From positions 186,001-250,000 of the forward strand of contig NZ_JAMOZL010000008.1 of NCBI RefSeq assembly GCF_023667495.1: a DNA stretch of 64,000 nucleotides. The letters run 5' to 3'. Below the pieces are notes generated by a model. The model ran no database searches. It saw only the letters and a list, made by a program, of their open reading frames with translations, and was not told where the DNA came from. The DNA comes from Dyadobacter sp. MSC1_007 (GTDB lineage Bacteria; Bacteroidota; Bacteroidia; Cytophagales; Spirosomataceae). Below, one piece after another: positions 42,192 to 51,272 of this stretch; position 1 is the stretch's first letter, and each line of letters starts with the position of its first letter. A program made the translations under genes and the position numbers.

Positions 42192-42619
42192 CAGGAGATT
42201 TTATCAACCCGCGTTTGATGCCTTCCGCCTTCGAATTCTGTACTTAAAAAGGCTTCCAGCGCCGCCAGTGCCGTTTCCAGCTCCAAAAATCTCACTGGAA
42301 AGCAGATCACATTGGCATCATTATGCTGGCGTGCCAATGCAGCTAATGGTAAATCCCAGACTAATGCAGCTCGAACGCCCTGGTGTTTGTTCGCTGTAAT
42401 GCACACGCCCTGCCCGCTTCCGCACAGCAAAACCCCTTTTTCAAATTCCTTACTCTCTACGCCATTTGCAACCGGATGGGCAAAATCCGCGTAATCTGCC
42501 GAATCGGCATCGTAAGTACCAAAATCCTTCACCTCAAACCCATTCGTGGTCAGCCATTCGATAATCGGTTGCTTGTAAGGGAACCCCGCGTGATCGGCAC
42601 CGATAGCAATTTTTCTCAT
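42188..42619 (-). CDS. rpiB: Ribose-5-phosphate isomerase B
   Basis: 143 residues. DHAGFPYK at residues 9-16 and GSGQGVCITANKHQGVRAAL (about 72-91) hold the active-site Cys and His of the RpiB family. It interconverts ribose 5-phosphate and ribulose 5-phosphate (or allose 6-phosphate in some relatives). A promoter candidate with an exact -7 box is at 42705-42736. Confidence 0.93.
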   Translation of the reverse strand: MRKIAIGADHAGFPYKQPIIEWLTTNGFEVKDFGTYDADSADYADFAHPVANGVESKEFEKGVLLCGSGQGVCITANKHQGVRAALVWDLPLAALARQHNDANVICFPVRFLELETALAALEAFLSTEFEGGRHQTRVDKISC

Positions 42620-42704
42620 TACTTTTTTGTTAATTGAAGCCCACCGTCGTTGTAACGATTGCGGACAAGGTTAAAAGTTTCTTATTTTTTGGTGATAATG
42701 TGTA

Positions 42705-42736
42705 CAAAGTTACCATTATCCGGATCAACAACTCAA
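42705..42736 (-). promoter_or_regulatory. Candidate rpiB promoter
   Basis: On the minus strand TTG (42736-42734), 21 bases, TAACTTTG (42712-42705), exact to TAnnTTTG. Predicted leader of about 80 bases. Confidence 0.4.
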
Positions 42737-42750
42737 TTGAGTCTTTAAAT

Positions 42751-43521
42751 ATGAGTGAAGAAGTAAAACCTACCAATGCAGAATTAGTTGACGTATCTCT
42801 CCTTAACCCGGCGGTCCCGGAGGATGAAAAAAGGATCAAGGAGGCATTTGAAGACAGAAACTGGAACGAAATCAAGAGTGCAGACTCCTGGGTAATATTC
42901 AAAGTAATGGCTGAATTTGTCGAAGGTTTTGACAAACTGGCCAAAATCGGGCCGTGTGTTTCGCTGTTCGGTTCAGCCCGCACACTTCCTGACAATCCAC
43001 ATTACAAAACGGCCGAAGACATAGCAGCCAAGCTCGTAAGGCATGGCTATGGTGTGATCACCGGCGGCGGGCCGGGTATCATGGAAGCTGGTAACAAGGG
43101 TGCATTTGAACAGGGCGGTAAGTCCGTCGGTTTGAATATCAAGCTCCCTTTCGAACAGCACAGCAACCTTTATATTGACCACGACAAGAGCATCAACTTT
43201 GACTTCTTCTTTGTCAGGAAAGTTATGTTTGTGAAATATTCGCAGGGCTTTGTTGTGATGCCGGGCGGTTTTGGAACGCTGGACGAGCTTTTTGAGGCGC
43301 TTACATTAATCCAGACAAAAAAGATAGGCCGGTTTCCGATCGTATTGGTGGGTAGTTCCTACTGGACGGGTCTGCTCGACTGGATCAAGAGCACAATGCT
43401 GACCGAGCACAATATCAATGCAGAAGATCTGAAACTGATCAGCGTTGTAGATACGCCGGATGAAGCCGTCAAGGTGATCGATAACTTCTATTCGAAATAC
43501 TTGCTGAAACCAAACTTCTGA
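42751..43521 (+). CDS. LOG-family protein (TIGR00730 Rossmann fold)
   Basis: 256 residues from the ATG at 42751; the frame is open 39 codons upstream with only a TTG and no family similarity. Hallmarks: GGGPGIMEAGNKGA (about 108-121) and PGGFGTLDELFE (about 171-182), the motif of cytokinin-activating phosphoribohydrolase LOG and its bacterial relatives, which act on nucleoside monophosphates. Once called lysine decarboxylase. Extra N-terminal segment of about 75 residues. Terminator follows. Confidence 0.92.
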   Translation: MSEEVKPTNAELVDVSLLNPAVPEDEKRIKEAFEDRNWNEIKSADSWVIFKVMAEFVEGFDKLAKIGPCVSLFGSARTLPDNPHYKTAEDIAAKLVRHGYGVITGGGPGIMEAGNKGAFEQGGKSVGLNIKLPFEQHSNLYIDHDKSINFDFFFVRKVMFVKYSQGFVVMPGGFGTLDELFEALTLIQTKKIGRFPIVLVGSSYWTGLLDWIKSTMLTEHNINAEDLKLISVVDTPDEAVKVIDNFYSKYLLKPNF

Positions 43522-43553
43522 GGTCTGGGAGAAGAGGTTGAGGCATAAAAAGT

Positions 43554-43581
43554 AAAAGGGCTTCCGTTTGGAAGCCCTTTT
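43554..43581. terminator. Terminator after the LOG gene, bidirectional
   Basis: Perfect 12-bp stem AAAAGGGCTTCC / GGAAGCCCTTTT with a 4-base loop GTTT. A-rich and T-rich flanks allow use from both directions, and the next gene is convergent. Confidence 0.88.
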
Positions 43582-43690
43582 ATCACCATATAATATCTTG
43601 CAGATGAATTTTTGACATTTGTCTCATAACATGACTGGTTTATGTGAATTCGTGTGATAGCTATACAATAGTAACACTATTTTCGATATT

Positions 43691-44236
43691 TTAGTGCTTA
43701 ATCTTAAAATTCTTACCCGACTGAAAGGCACCCCTCATAACACATGACTTATCGTCATAATCCTGAACAAAAATAGATTGCAGACCAGTTAGACCATGTC
43801 TGGCTTCGATTTGAAGTCTGACGAATTTATGGTTATCCCCTAGTATGGATTCAAGGTCATCTTTTGTCCTGAATTGAAGTGCGAATTCATAGTTCTTGCC
43901 TTGCCGCGCTTTCTGGAATCTATCTGCGAGCGGAAATTTCCCCAGACTAGGCGGCGTCAGTATCGACTTGTATATTTCTATACTTTGCAATTTCAAGTGG
44001 TTTCCGCTATTTCTAACGACACTGACTTGGTATAGCTCAATTTTGATGTCGTATGCACGAAAGAATGATCTATTGCATACTTTGAAAAAGAACAGCGGTT
44101 GACCATCTGCACCGCTATCACTCTTGGCAATGATTTCTGAAATGGCAATTCTTGGTCTTAGAAGTACAAATACTATGAATAAAAAAATTGTCGACGCGAT
44201 CAGGTTGCAGGAAAGATTAAACAAAAGTTCGTTCAT
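43691..44236 (-). CDS. Hypothetical membrane-anchored protein
   Basis: 181 residues. N-terminal membrane helix (about 6-26), then a soluble domain of beta-strand character: QPLFFFKVCNRSFFRAYDIKIEL and EFALQFRTKDDLESI suggest an immunoglobulin-like or channel C-terminal-like sheet. I do not recognise the family. By eye its DNA is richer in A+T than its neighbours, consistent with lateral transfer or loose constraint. It is on the same strand as the HhH gene, which ends 53 bases upstream of its start. Confidence 0.65.
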   Translation of the reverse strand: MNELLFNLSCNLIASTIFLFIVFVLLRPRIAISEIIAKSDSGADGQPLFFFKVCNRSFFRAYDIKIELYQVSVVRNSGNHLKLQSIEIYKSILTPPSLGKFPLADRFQKARQGKNYEFALQFRTKDDLESILGDNHKFVRLQIEARHGLTGLQSIFVQDYDDKSCVMRGAFQSGKNFKIKH

Positions 44237-44289
44237 GATTGTCTTGAAGTTATTGAGAGGGAATAGAACTAAAAAGAAGGTATACCCGC

Positions 44290-45228
44290 TCAGAACGAAA
44301 GGTATGGCGTTATTTTTTTGAGGGTAACCTCATCCATAACTTTCGTTTTCTTCAAATCTTCCGCATTCTGGAAAGGACCGTGCTGGTCGCGGTAGTTAAT
44401 CAGAATTGTAACCAATTTCCGGTTTTTCAAATAGCTGTGCATTCCTAGTTCAGCGGCGGTTGCCCGGTTGATATTGGTCTTTTTCACTGGCGCGATCACG
44501 CGTGCATACTTGTGAAGCTCAGACAACGCGAGCGAATCCAGGCCGAATATTTCCTGATATTGTTCCGTCGAATGAAATCCTCCGAGGCCATCGCGGAATT
44601 TTAGTATCCGAAGGGAAAGCTTAGTTCCAATGCCCCTGAGCTTCACTAGTTGCGTAGTATCGCAGGTATTAATGTCAAAAACCTGTATCACAGAAGCCTG
44701 TCGCTTTTGCGTACGATCCTGGTATTTGTAGGTCGGTTTAAAACCGCGTTCTGTGGCAGATTTGACGTCTGTTACATTAGGTCGACCTTGCAGAACAATA
44801 TGTTTTTCAAGTTTTTGATAAAGCACCGGAGGAAAATCGTAGATTTTCAGAAGGTCCTCTTTCCTTCGAAATACACCTCCCTTATCTCTGAACTTGCCAA
44901 TCCGCTTCGCTATGAATGCAGGAATTCCCAGCTCAGCGAGTTGCTCAACGGACGCGGTATTTGGATCGAAATCAACCAACCTGGCAGGAATTTTCAAGGC
45001 CGGTTTATCATTACCATTTCCCTTTTCCAGCACGATAGCGAGGCTATCAAGCCTTTTCATATCGATCGGGTCACCTGGCGGCGGCACCATCGGCAATACC
45101 CATCGCCTGAACAAAAATGGCGCCCAGACGATCACCAGACAAAGAATAATCATAACCAGGGCACCACGGGCCTCCTTACGTGAAATGCCGAAAAAGTCTT
45201 GCAGGCGTTCAATCAGTTTTGTGTGCAT
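44290..45228 (-). CDS. Helix-hairpin-helix (ComEA-like) membrane-anchored protein
   Basis: 312 residues: N-terminal helix (about 22-42), Pro-rich linker, then three helix-hairpin-helix units, about 88-147 (LGIPAFIAKRIGKFRDKGG), 184-245 (LRGIGTKLSLRILKFRDGLGG) and 253-312 (degenerate). ComEA-type proteins bind DNA in the periplasm during uptake; others are structural. No other competence genes are near, so a role in DNA uptake is inferred only by family. The last unit deviates from the GIG consensus. Confidence 0.85.
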   Translation of the reverse strand: MHTKLIERLQDFFGISRKEARGALVMIILCLVIVWAPFLFRRWVLPMVPPPGDPIDMKRLDSLAIVLEKGNGNDKPALKIPARLVDFDPNTASVEQLAELGIPAFIAKRIGKFRDKGGVFRRKEDLLKIYDFPPVLYQKLEKHIVLQGRPNVTDVKSATERGFKPTYKYQDRTQKRQASVIQVFDINTCDTTQLVKLRGIGTKLSLRILKFRDGLGGFHSTEQYQEIFGLDSLALSELHKYARVIAPVKKTNINRATAAELGMHSYLKNRKLVTILINYRDQHGPFQNAEDLKKTKVMDEVTLKKITPYLSF

Positions 45229-45291
45229 AAGCCAAATGTTTACCCTTTAGACGCGGGTCTTCGCATTTGGTAACGCTATATAAAAAAATAA

Positions 45292-45317
45292 GCGGCCGGA
45301 AATGATTTTCCGACCGC
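45292..45317 (-). terminator. Terminator of the DUF4097-like gene
   Basis: 11-bp stem with one mismatch (GCGGCCGGAAA / TTTCCGACCGC), loop TGAT, followed on the minus strand by TTATTTTTTT. Correctly placed 22 bases beyond the stop. Confidence 0.75.
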
Positions 45318-45338
45318 CCTGGCATTCAATATTATTTC

Positions 45339-46382
45339 TTACTGGTTCACATAAACACTGCCGCTGCTGGCAGAAAGTGTAACCGGAATTCCGCCTCCAT
45401 TCATTTTACCCAGAACACGGTCCTTTTCAACCTGTCCATCAAAGTTTTTCAAAGGGATGGATACTTTGTTGCCTTTTAGGTTCAGGTCAACGCCTTTATC
45501 GAGCGGCATCGTTACACGGACGCTTCCAGCCGACGTCGACAGATCCACATATTTGCCAAGCGACGTCAGTTCCACCTCAATACTTCCTGCGCTTGTGCTG
45601 GCTTTGATACTGCCCGACACTCCGGCAAGCCTTACCGAACCTCCCGAGGTGCCAGCATCCAGTGAGCCGCCGATGCGTTCGCCTTTAATGCTGCCGCCGC
45701 TGGTATGTGCCACCACATCGCCATTCAGATTGTTCAACTGAATGCTTCCGCCAGATGTTTTCAGCTCGATTTTACCTTTCAGCTCTTCCGCTTTAATGCT
45801 GCCGCCGCTCGTATGCAGGTTAATATCCTTGCTGCAACGCGCTACGTCAATACTTCCACCCGATGTGCGGCCATTGATCACACCATCGAGGTCGTCGATT
45901 TTTAGGCTGCCACCGCTGGTTGAAAAGTTTTGTGTACCGGTCAGTGAAGCGATTCTGATGCTGCCGCCGCTAGTTTTCAGATTGGTTGCTACATTCCTCG
46001 GCGCCGTCACTTTAAATGCTATTGAAATGCTTTTCCGCTCATTCCATTCGATGTTTTTCTTCCTTTTTGCAGTGGCGACTACTGCATTGCCTTCCGTTCC
46101 GATCAGAATATCGTAATCCTCCAACCGGTCTTCAATTTCTTCTTTCGTAAGTTGGTTTTGGCCATTCCAGTTATTTGGTCTGACATACATTTCTACTTTA
46201 AAACCACCGGTCTGGTTTCCGGTTACCGATATCGAACCGCCGGAAGTTTCAACCTGCAATTCTTTCAGGGATGAGCTGGTGAAATTCTTGGTCACATAAG
46301 GCTGTTCATTATCGTTTTGCGCATTTGCCACAGACACAGCGCCCAGGAACAACATTATTAATAGTAGTTTTTTATTTTTCAT
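45339..46382 (-). CDS. DUF4097-like repeat protein with SGGSI repeats
   Basis: 347 residues from the ATG at 46382 with a clear signal peptide (KKLLLIMLFLGAVSVANAQ); codons upstream are unsupported. The body repeats a short beta-strand pattern with TSGGSI or close variants at least 11 times (ETSGGSISV, KTSGGSIRI, HTSGGSIKA, STSAGSVRV and others), about 20-25 residues apart, which predicts a beta-solenoid as in the DUF4097/adhesin-like families. Envelope-located; molecular role unknown. Terminator follows. Confidence 0.88.
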   Translation of the reverse strand: MKNKKLLLIMLFLGAVSVANAQNDNEQPYVTKNFTSSSLKELQVETSGGSISVTGNQTGGFKVEMYVRPNNWNGQNQLTKEEIEDRLEDYDILIGTEGNAVVATAKRKKNIEWNERKSISIAFKVTAPRNVATNLKTSGGSIRIASLTGTQNFSTSGGSLKIDDLDGVINGRTSGGSIDVARCSKDINLHTSGGSIKAEELKGKIELKTSGGSIQLNNLNGDVVAHTSGGSIKGERIGGSLDAGTSGGSVRLAGVSGSIKASTSAGSIEVELTSLGKYVDLSTSAGSVRVTMPLDKGVDLNLKGNKVSIPLKNFDGQVEKDRVLGKMNGGGIPVTLSASSGSVYVNQ

Positions 46383-46505
46383 GTGATCTACGGTTTGTTT
46401 TGTAAAATGATGGAGAAATAGCGCGGGAGGTTGCATGAAGCATTTAAAAAAGTTACATCTTCCCGGTACGGATTTTGAATAGTAAATATTCTAAACAATG
46501 AACCT

Positions 46506-46736
46506 ATGAAAACGTTTCGTGTAAAGGCGGTCCGGGAAACGGATAGCGATCTGGTCTGGCAAATCCTCAAAACACTTGAAAGAAAAGGAATGATCGTATT
46601 TGAAGAAGAGAAGCCAGATATGCGGCCTAAAGAAGCTACACCTGCCACGGAGGAGCAGGTGCAGGAGATTATTGATGAAGCGGAACTTGGTCCTTATTAT
46701 TCAGAAAAAGAGGCAAAAAAGATACTGAACCTTTAA
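46506..46736 (+). CDS. Small hypothetical, antitoxin-like protein
   Basis: 76 residues: MKTFRVKAVRETDSDL, then a charged helix, then TEEQVQEIIDEAELGPYYSEKEAKKIL. The EAELGPYYSEKEAKKIL end resembles antitoxins of RelE/ParE-type pairs, but no toxin gene follows (the next 70 bases lead into the GH1 gene on the other strand). ATG at 46506. Real gene likely from its codon pattern and length; function unproven. Confidence 0.6.
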   Translation: MKTFRVKAVRETDSDLVWQILKTLERKGMIVFEEEKPDMRPKEATPATEEQVQEIIDEAELGPYYSEKEAKKILNL

Positions 46737-46807
46737 GCCGCTATTTTTTGCGAATCATGGCTTAATTAAGAAGACACAGCCGCTTTCGAAATAGTTGGAA
46801 CGATCGG

Positions 46808-48223
46808 TTACATTTTCGAATCTTTCAAGAAATTCCTGAACCACTTCCCCGATTCCTTCACGGTCCGTTTCTGCGTATTGAAGTCTACAAACACGAGGCC
46901 AAACCGGGCAGAATACCCATGTGCCCATTCAAAATTATCGAGCAGGGTCCACGCGAAATAGCCTCCTATCTTTACACCTTCCTGTTTTGCCTTTAAAACC
47001 GCTGCGAGGTATCTTTTGAAATAGGTTACTCTTTCGTGGTCATTGATCTCCCCGTCCACGACGCTATCCTTGAAAGCAGCCCCGTTTTCGGAAATGATAA
47101 TCTCGCGGACACCTTCATATTTTTGAAATTGTTTCAGGATTTCATACATCCCTACCGGGCTGATTTCCCATCCCATACCTGTAACCGGCACATTCCGGAG
47201 CGTGGCGGGCACTTCTTTCAGCCACATCACCGGAGCGAGGTAAGAATGCTGCACAACCATGCTGAAATAGTTTTGAAGCCCCCAGAAATCAAAGTCGAAT
47301 TTCAGCTTTTCGCGATCGCCTTCGCGCATAAACCTTTTGATATTTGACAAAAAAGGAAAGGCATCTTTGGGATAGCCGAGGCCGAGCGCAGGTTCGATAA
47401 ACAACCTGTTCAATAATGCATCGGCTCTCCTGGCCGCACGCACGTCAGCCGCGCTGGTGCTATTCGGGTACACATACGAACATGAAATAGCGGTCCCGAT
47501 ACGCGCATTCGGCACCAGTTGGCGTAACACTCTGCCTCCTTCCGCCTGGCAAAGTGCCAGATGGTGCACAACTGGCAAAAAATGATGGATACCTTTGTCA
47601 CCAGGAGCATGCTCGCCGGTTGTGTAGCCGAGGCCCGCCACCGCCATCGGCTCATTTAATACGATCCAGTTCCGCACCCTGTCGCCAAATGCATTGGCAC
47701 AGATAGCAGCATACTCTGCAAACCATTCCACAATCCTCCTGTTTTTCCATCCGCCAGTCTTTTCCAGGGCCTGAGGCAGGTCCCAGTGGTAAAGCGTTAT
47801 CCATGGCTCGATGCCCAATGACAGGCATTTGTCTATCAATCTGTTATAAAAATCTATCCCCGGTTGATTGACGGTCCCATGGCCTTCCGGCAGTATTCTG
47901 GACCACGATATCGAGAACCGGAACTGCCCGAACCCCAGCGACCGCACCATTTCGAGGTCCTGCTCATACCGATGATAGAAGTCGCACGCGTGCTGTGCGT
48001 GGTCGCCATTGCGTATTTTCCCTTTCTTTCTTGCAAAAACATCCCAGACGCAGTCGGTCCTCCCATCCTCATGCACGGCACCTTCTATCTGATAGGCCGC
48101 AGTTGCGATGCCCCATTGAAAGTCCTCTCCAAAATCCTCCTTCACGAACTCCTCCGCCCATTCAGGCCCTTCGCTCTTTTTACTGGAGATGCGCACGTGT
48201 TTATCTTCTGTGAATGCTGTCAA
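46808..48223 (-). CDS. GH1-family beta-glucosidase
   Basis: 471 residues, full length. Acid/base Glu191 in NWIVLNEPMA and nucleophile Glu379 in IIISENGAAF are both present, so it should be active. Hydrolyses beta-glucosides or beta-galactosides. No signal peptide, so cytoplasmic. The start is a TTG at 48223 (a GTG lies nine codons in); no ATG in frame. It is a single-gene unit with no SusC/SusD genes or transporter nearby. Confidence 0.93.
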   Translation of the reverse strand: MTAFTEDKHVRISSKKSEGPEWAEEFVKEDFGEDFQWGIATAAYQIEGAVHEDGRTDCVWDVFARKKGKIRNGDHAQHACDFYHRYEQDLEMVRSLGFGQFRFSISWSRILPEGHGTVNQPGIDFYNRLIDKCLSLGIEPWITLYHWDLPQALEKTGGWKNRRIVEWFAEYAAICANAFGDRVRNWIVLNEPMAVAGLGYTTGEHAPGDKGIHHFLPVVHHLALCQAEGGRVLRQLVPNARIGTAISCSYVYPNSTSAADVRAARRADALLNRLFIEPALGLGYPKDAFPFLSNIKRFMREGDREKLKFDFDFWGLQNYFSMVVQHSYLAPVMWLKEVPATLRNVPVTGMGWEISPVGMYEILKQFQKYEGVREIIISENGAAFKDSVVDGEINDHERVTYFKRYLAAVLKAKQEGVKIGGYFAWTLLDNFEWAHGYSARFGLVFVDFNTQKRTVKESGKWFRNFLKDSKM

Positions 48224-48272
48224 AACAGTTGTTTTTAGTCTTCAATGCAGAAAGTTAAAAACATATCTACTA

Positions 48273-48315
48273 AGAAAAGCCCCTCATCCACCATTTCGGG
48301 ACAAGGGGCTTTTCT
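48273..48315 (-). terminator. Terminator of the T9SS-secreted protein gene
   Basis: AGAAAAGCCCCT / AGGGGCTTTTCT, perfect 12-bp stem with a 19-base loop, T-rich on the minus-strand exit. Confidence 0.7.
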
Positions 48316-48339
48316 ATTAATAAAATACTTTCCTTTAAA

Positions 48340-50289
48340 CTACCTTACAACCAGTATCTTACGCATCAGCGATCCGTTATTGATCTTGACAAAGTAAGTT
48401 CCCTGCGTTAATCTTGTAACATCAACCTCATTCCCCGAATCCGGAATAGTATTCATTACCAGCACGCCGCTTTGATTGTACAGCTTCACATTGCTGATCT
48501 GCTGGTTGCTGCTAAGCTTGATACGGTCAACGGTCGGGTTTGGATAGATTTTGATCTGCTCATCGCCATCGAAATTAAGGCTTCTGATTGAGCTGAATGC
48601 GTAAGTGTTATCCAGGTCGACCATTTTCAGACGGTAAAGATTAACTGCAAATGGGCTAGTGTGGGTATAGCTATAAGGAACTAATGCTTTGCTTTCTCCT
48701 TGTGCCTCGATGCTCGTCAAGGCTGTCCAGTTTTTGCCGTCCTGGCTATGTTGAACTTCGAAATAGTCAGAATTGCTTTCGAATGTTGTCGACCAGCTAA
48801 GCAATGCGGTTGTTCCTTCTTTCTTCGCATTGAATGCCGCAAGTGTTACGGGAAGCGGAACACCTGAGAATGTAAGACAGCCATTGTCAACCACAAAGTC
48901 ATTCCCCAATGAAGAAGCAATCACCCGAACAAGTTTTGTACCCGAAGGCGCATTGCCGACCAATGTATATTTTTCAAGCCCCAATGGGTCGCCTGTCAAC
49001 GACTTGGTTACGTCTTTGGTAATTTCACCAAGCACCTGCTCTGATTCCGAAAGGAACACCAGCTGGAATTTCTGGCTATTAGCAGTGTTGTAAGCACCAT
49101 AGATGGTCAATGTTACCTCGCTACCGAAAGTCGACAGCATTTCGATGTCCTGCCAGAATTTGCCTGCTCCGGTTAATTTACCTCCGTTTGTGCCACACAC
49201 AGCATAGTTTGGACTTACTCCCAGGGTACCGGTTACATTCCAGTTTGCCGTTCCGTTTTCGAAGCTTCCGTTTTGCAGCGTATTGTTGTTACACTCGGCG
49301 CAGAAAGAAGGTGTTGTAATGCTCATACAAACGACATCAATCTTCAGATAATCTCCTCCTGAGTAAGCAGAGAAACGTACTTTAACGGCTCCCGCTGGGG
49401 CAGTTGCCGACAATGAGAACTGTTTCAGGTTGCTGTCGACCACATTATAGTTCATATCAACTACTGCTTCTCCGGAATTAATCTTATTGCCAGATGCATC
49501 ATAGAAAGCCAGCTTGAACTGATGCGTAAGGCTCGTATTGTGCGTGCCGCCATATACGTTTACATCCACTTTCGAGCCTGCTACCAATGCAACTTCCTGA
49601 TATATTGTACCTGTGCCAATAATCAAACCATTTTTGTCTCCGCACATATTGTACGATTCATCAATTCCGAAGTTTGTACCGCTGCTTTTCAGCCAGTCAG
49701 TAGTGCCGCTTTCGAAGCTGCCGTTCTTAATCGGGTTATTAGCCGCCAGACAGCCGCAATCAGTAGCGGGCGCTGGTGGGGTAATGCTCATACAAGCCAC
49801 ATCCACTTTGAAATAGTTTCCGCTCGAATAAAGCAGAAAACGCACTTTGGTGGCACCGGCAGGGGCTGTACCGGACAGTGTATACTTGTTCAGACTGCTG
49901 CCGGTCACTTCGTAGTTCATGCTTACAATAACGTTGCTCAACTCAGTCGCTCCGTTGTAAAAAATGAGTTTAAACTGGTGGGTCTGGTTGTTATCATGCG
50001 TGCCGCCGTACACAGTCAGATTCACTTTGCTGCCCGCTTCCAGGCTGGCGTCCTGCCAAACCGATCCGGCACCGGTAATTAATCCGTTTTTGCTTCCGCA
50101 AACGTTATAACCACCGTCGGTGCCGAAGTTCGTACCGTTGGACTTTGACCAGAAATCTGTACCGGATTCGAAGCTTCCGTTTTTCAAAGCATTGTCTGCA
50201 TCGGAGCAGCCGCAGTCAGTCGCGCTGGCTTGGGAGGCCAAGCCCAGAGTTAATAGTAATAGTGTAACGAGAAACGTAAAATTTTTCAT
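48340..50289 (-). CDS. T9SS-secreted protein with three jelly-roll-like repeats
   Basis: 649 residues. Signal peptide to SQASA. Three repeats of about 150 residues start DCGCSDADN, DCGCLAANN and CAECNNNT; each has NGSFE(S/N)GT and W(Q)D or equivalent and a closing V..CM(S/T) segment, the pattern of CBM4/9- or DUF642-like jelly rolls, with a conserved Cys pair per repeat. Then a domain with VTLAAFNAKKEG and FEVQHSQDGKNW, and the type A T9SS sorting domain (KIYPNPTVDRI to KILVVR). No catalytic domain is seen, so a binding or structural role is likely. Exported through the outer membrane. Confidence 0.88.
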   Translation of the reverse strand: MKNFTFLVTLLLLTLGLASQASATDCGCSDADNALKNGSFESGTDFWSKSNGTNFGTDGGYNVCGSKNGLITGAGSVWQDASLEAGSKVNLTVYGGTHDNNQTHQFKLIFYNGATELSNVIVSMNYEVTGSSLNKYTLSGTAPAGATKVRFLLYSSGNYFKVDVACMSITPPAPATDCGCLAANNPIKNGSFESGTTDWLKSSGTNFGIDESYNMCGDKNGLIIGTGTIYQEVALVAGSKVDVNVYGGTHNTSLTHQFKLAFYDASGNKINSGEAVVDMNYNVVDSNLKQFSLSATAPAGAVKVRFSAYSGGDYLKIDVVCMSITTPSFCAECNNNTLQNGSFENGTANWNVTGTLGVSPNYAVCGTNGGKLTGAGKFWQDIEMLSTFGSEVTLTIYGAYNTANSQKFQLVFLSESEQVLGEITKDVTKSLTGDPLGLEKYTLVGNAPSGTKLVRVIASSLGNDFVVDNGCLTFSGVPLPVTLAAFNAKKEGTTALLSWSTTFESNSDYFEVQHSQDGKNWTALTSIEAQGESKALVPYSYTHTSPFAVNLYRLKMVDLDNTYAFSSIRSLNFDGDEQIKIYPNPTVDRIKLSSNQQISNVKLYNQSGVLVMNTIPDSGNEVDVTRLTQGTYFVKINNGSLMRKILVVR

Positions 50290-51272
50290 AACGTAGTTGA
50301 TTTGTAATTGATTAGCGATTAGCGCACGTCAACAAAATGTACGTCACAAAGGTAAAAACTAGATCAATTTAAAATAGCACTTTTTTTATATTACAAGCGC
50401 AGGAGAAGAACATCTATGTGCATTATTAAAATAATTGTAACCATTAATATAGAAATATTTCTATATTTAAAATTTTATTAATTTACTATATTACAACAAG
50501 TTAAATTAAATTATTTCTAAAATTCCCATCCAACTGATGGCACAATTGGATAAAATTAATAATATAACTTTTTAAAGATACAAGTGATCATGCATTGTCC
50601 GTGTGACCCCGTCGGTTACAAAAACAATTCATCGCGGTCAGATAAAAAAAGCGGTATAAGTCGGGCTTTTCGGTGACTTACGCGCCTAGAACGTATAGTT
50701 GTAATTTCAATGCAACCGTTCGGGACATGAAGGCAAACGCTAGTATGGTTACTACAAACTCCAATGAGCAAACGGTTGTGCTTAAAGGATAAAATGCTCA
50801 TTTTTGTTACCGATCGGCACTTATTAAAATAGGCTGGTTTTGTGGCTATCACTGAACCTCAACTGAAGAATTTCGACAAAATTATTTTCCGCCGAATAGC
50901 TCGCTTCTACAAGCTTTATTTGGAATGCGAATCAAATACAACTGTTTTACCACTGCATAGCAGCAATACAGCTACAATGCACCTGATCGCCTGATAACTA
51001 GTTGATAACAAATTTTACTGATCTCTAAAAAAGCACTCGATAGATATGGCAGAATGACTAAAATGCGAAATTTTTGACCACAACTTAGTATTCGGTATCA
51101 AATAATCGTTGAGTTATTATTACAGACAATATCGAACAGCAGATTGCATTTTTTCTTCCCTGCCCTTCCGTTCCGGCAATTATTAGTATTTTCAGCGGGA
51201 GTCAGGATACGAAGCGACTTTTGTCATCCCGCCGCAGTTCTGCAATCATTCAAAAAGACAAACATTGCCTTT
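50290..51272. other. Long intergenic region between divergent genes
   Basis: 983 bases, visibly AT-rich (strongest about 50430-50580). It holds the minus-strand -7 box TACCTTTG at 50354-50347 in front of the T9SS gene and, near 50713-50778, an 8-bp inverted repeat (CAACCGTT/AACGGTTG). A 78-codon open frame at 50616-50852 (minus) looks spurious. I find no RNA gene. The other end is the region upstream of the DUF885 gene. Confidence 0.6.
50347..50354 (-). promoter_or_regulatory. Candidate -7 box of the T9SS protein gene
   Basis: Minus-strand TACCTTTG, exact to TAnnTTTG, about 58 bases before the ATG at 50289. A -33 box at the normal spacing is not obvious. Confidence 0.35.

Noticed and set aside
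50616..50852. 78-codon open frame in the long gap
   Set aside because: No start context, no hydrophobic or family pattern, and AT-rich non-coding surroundings.
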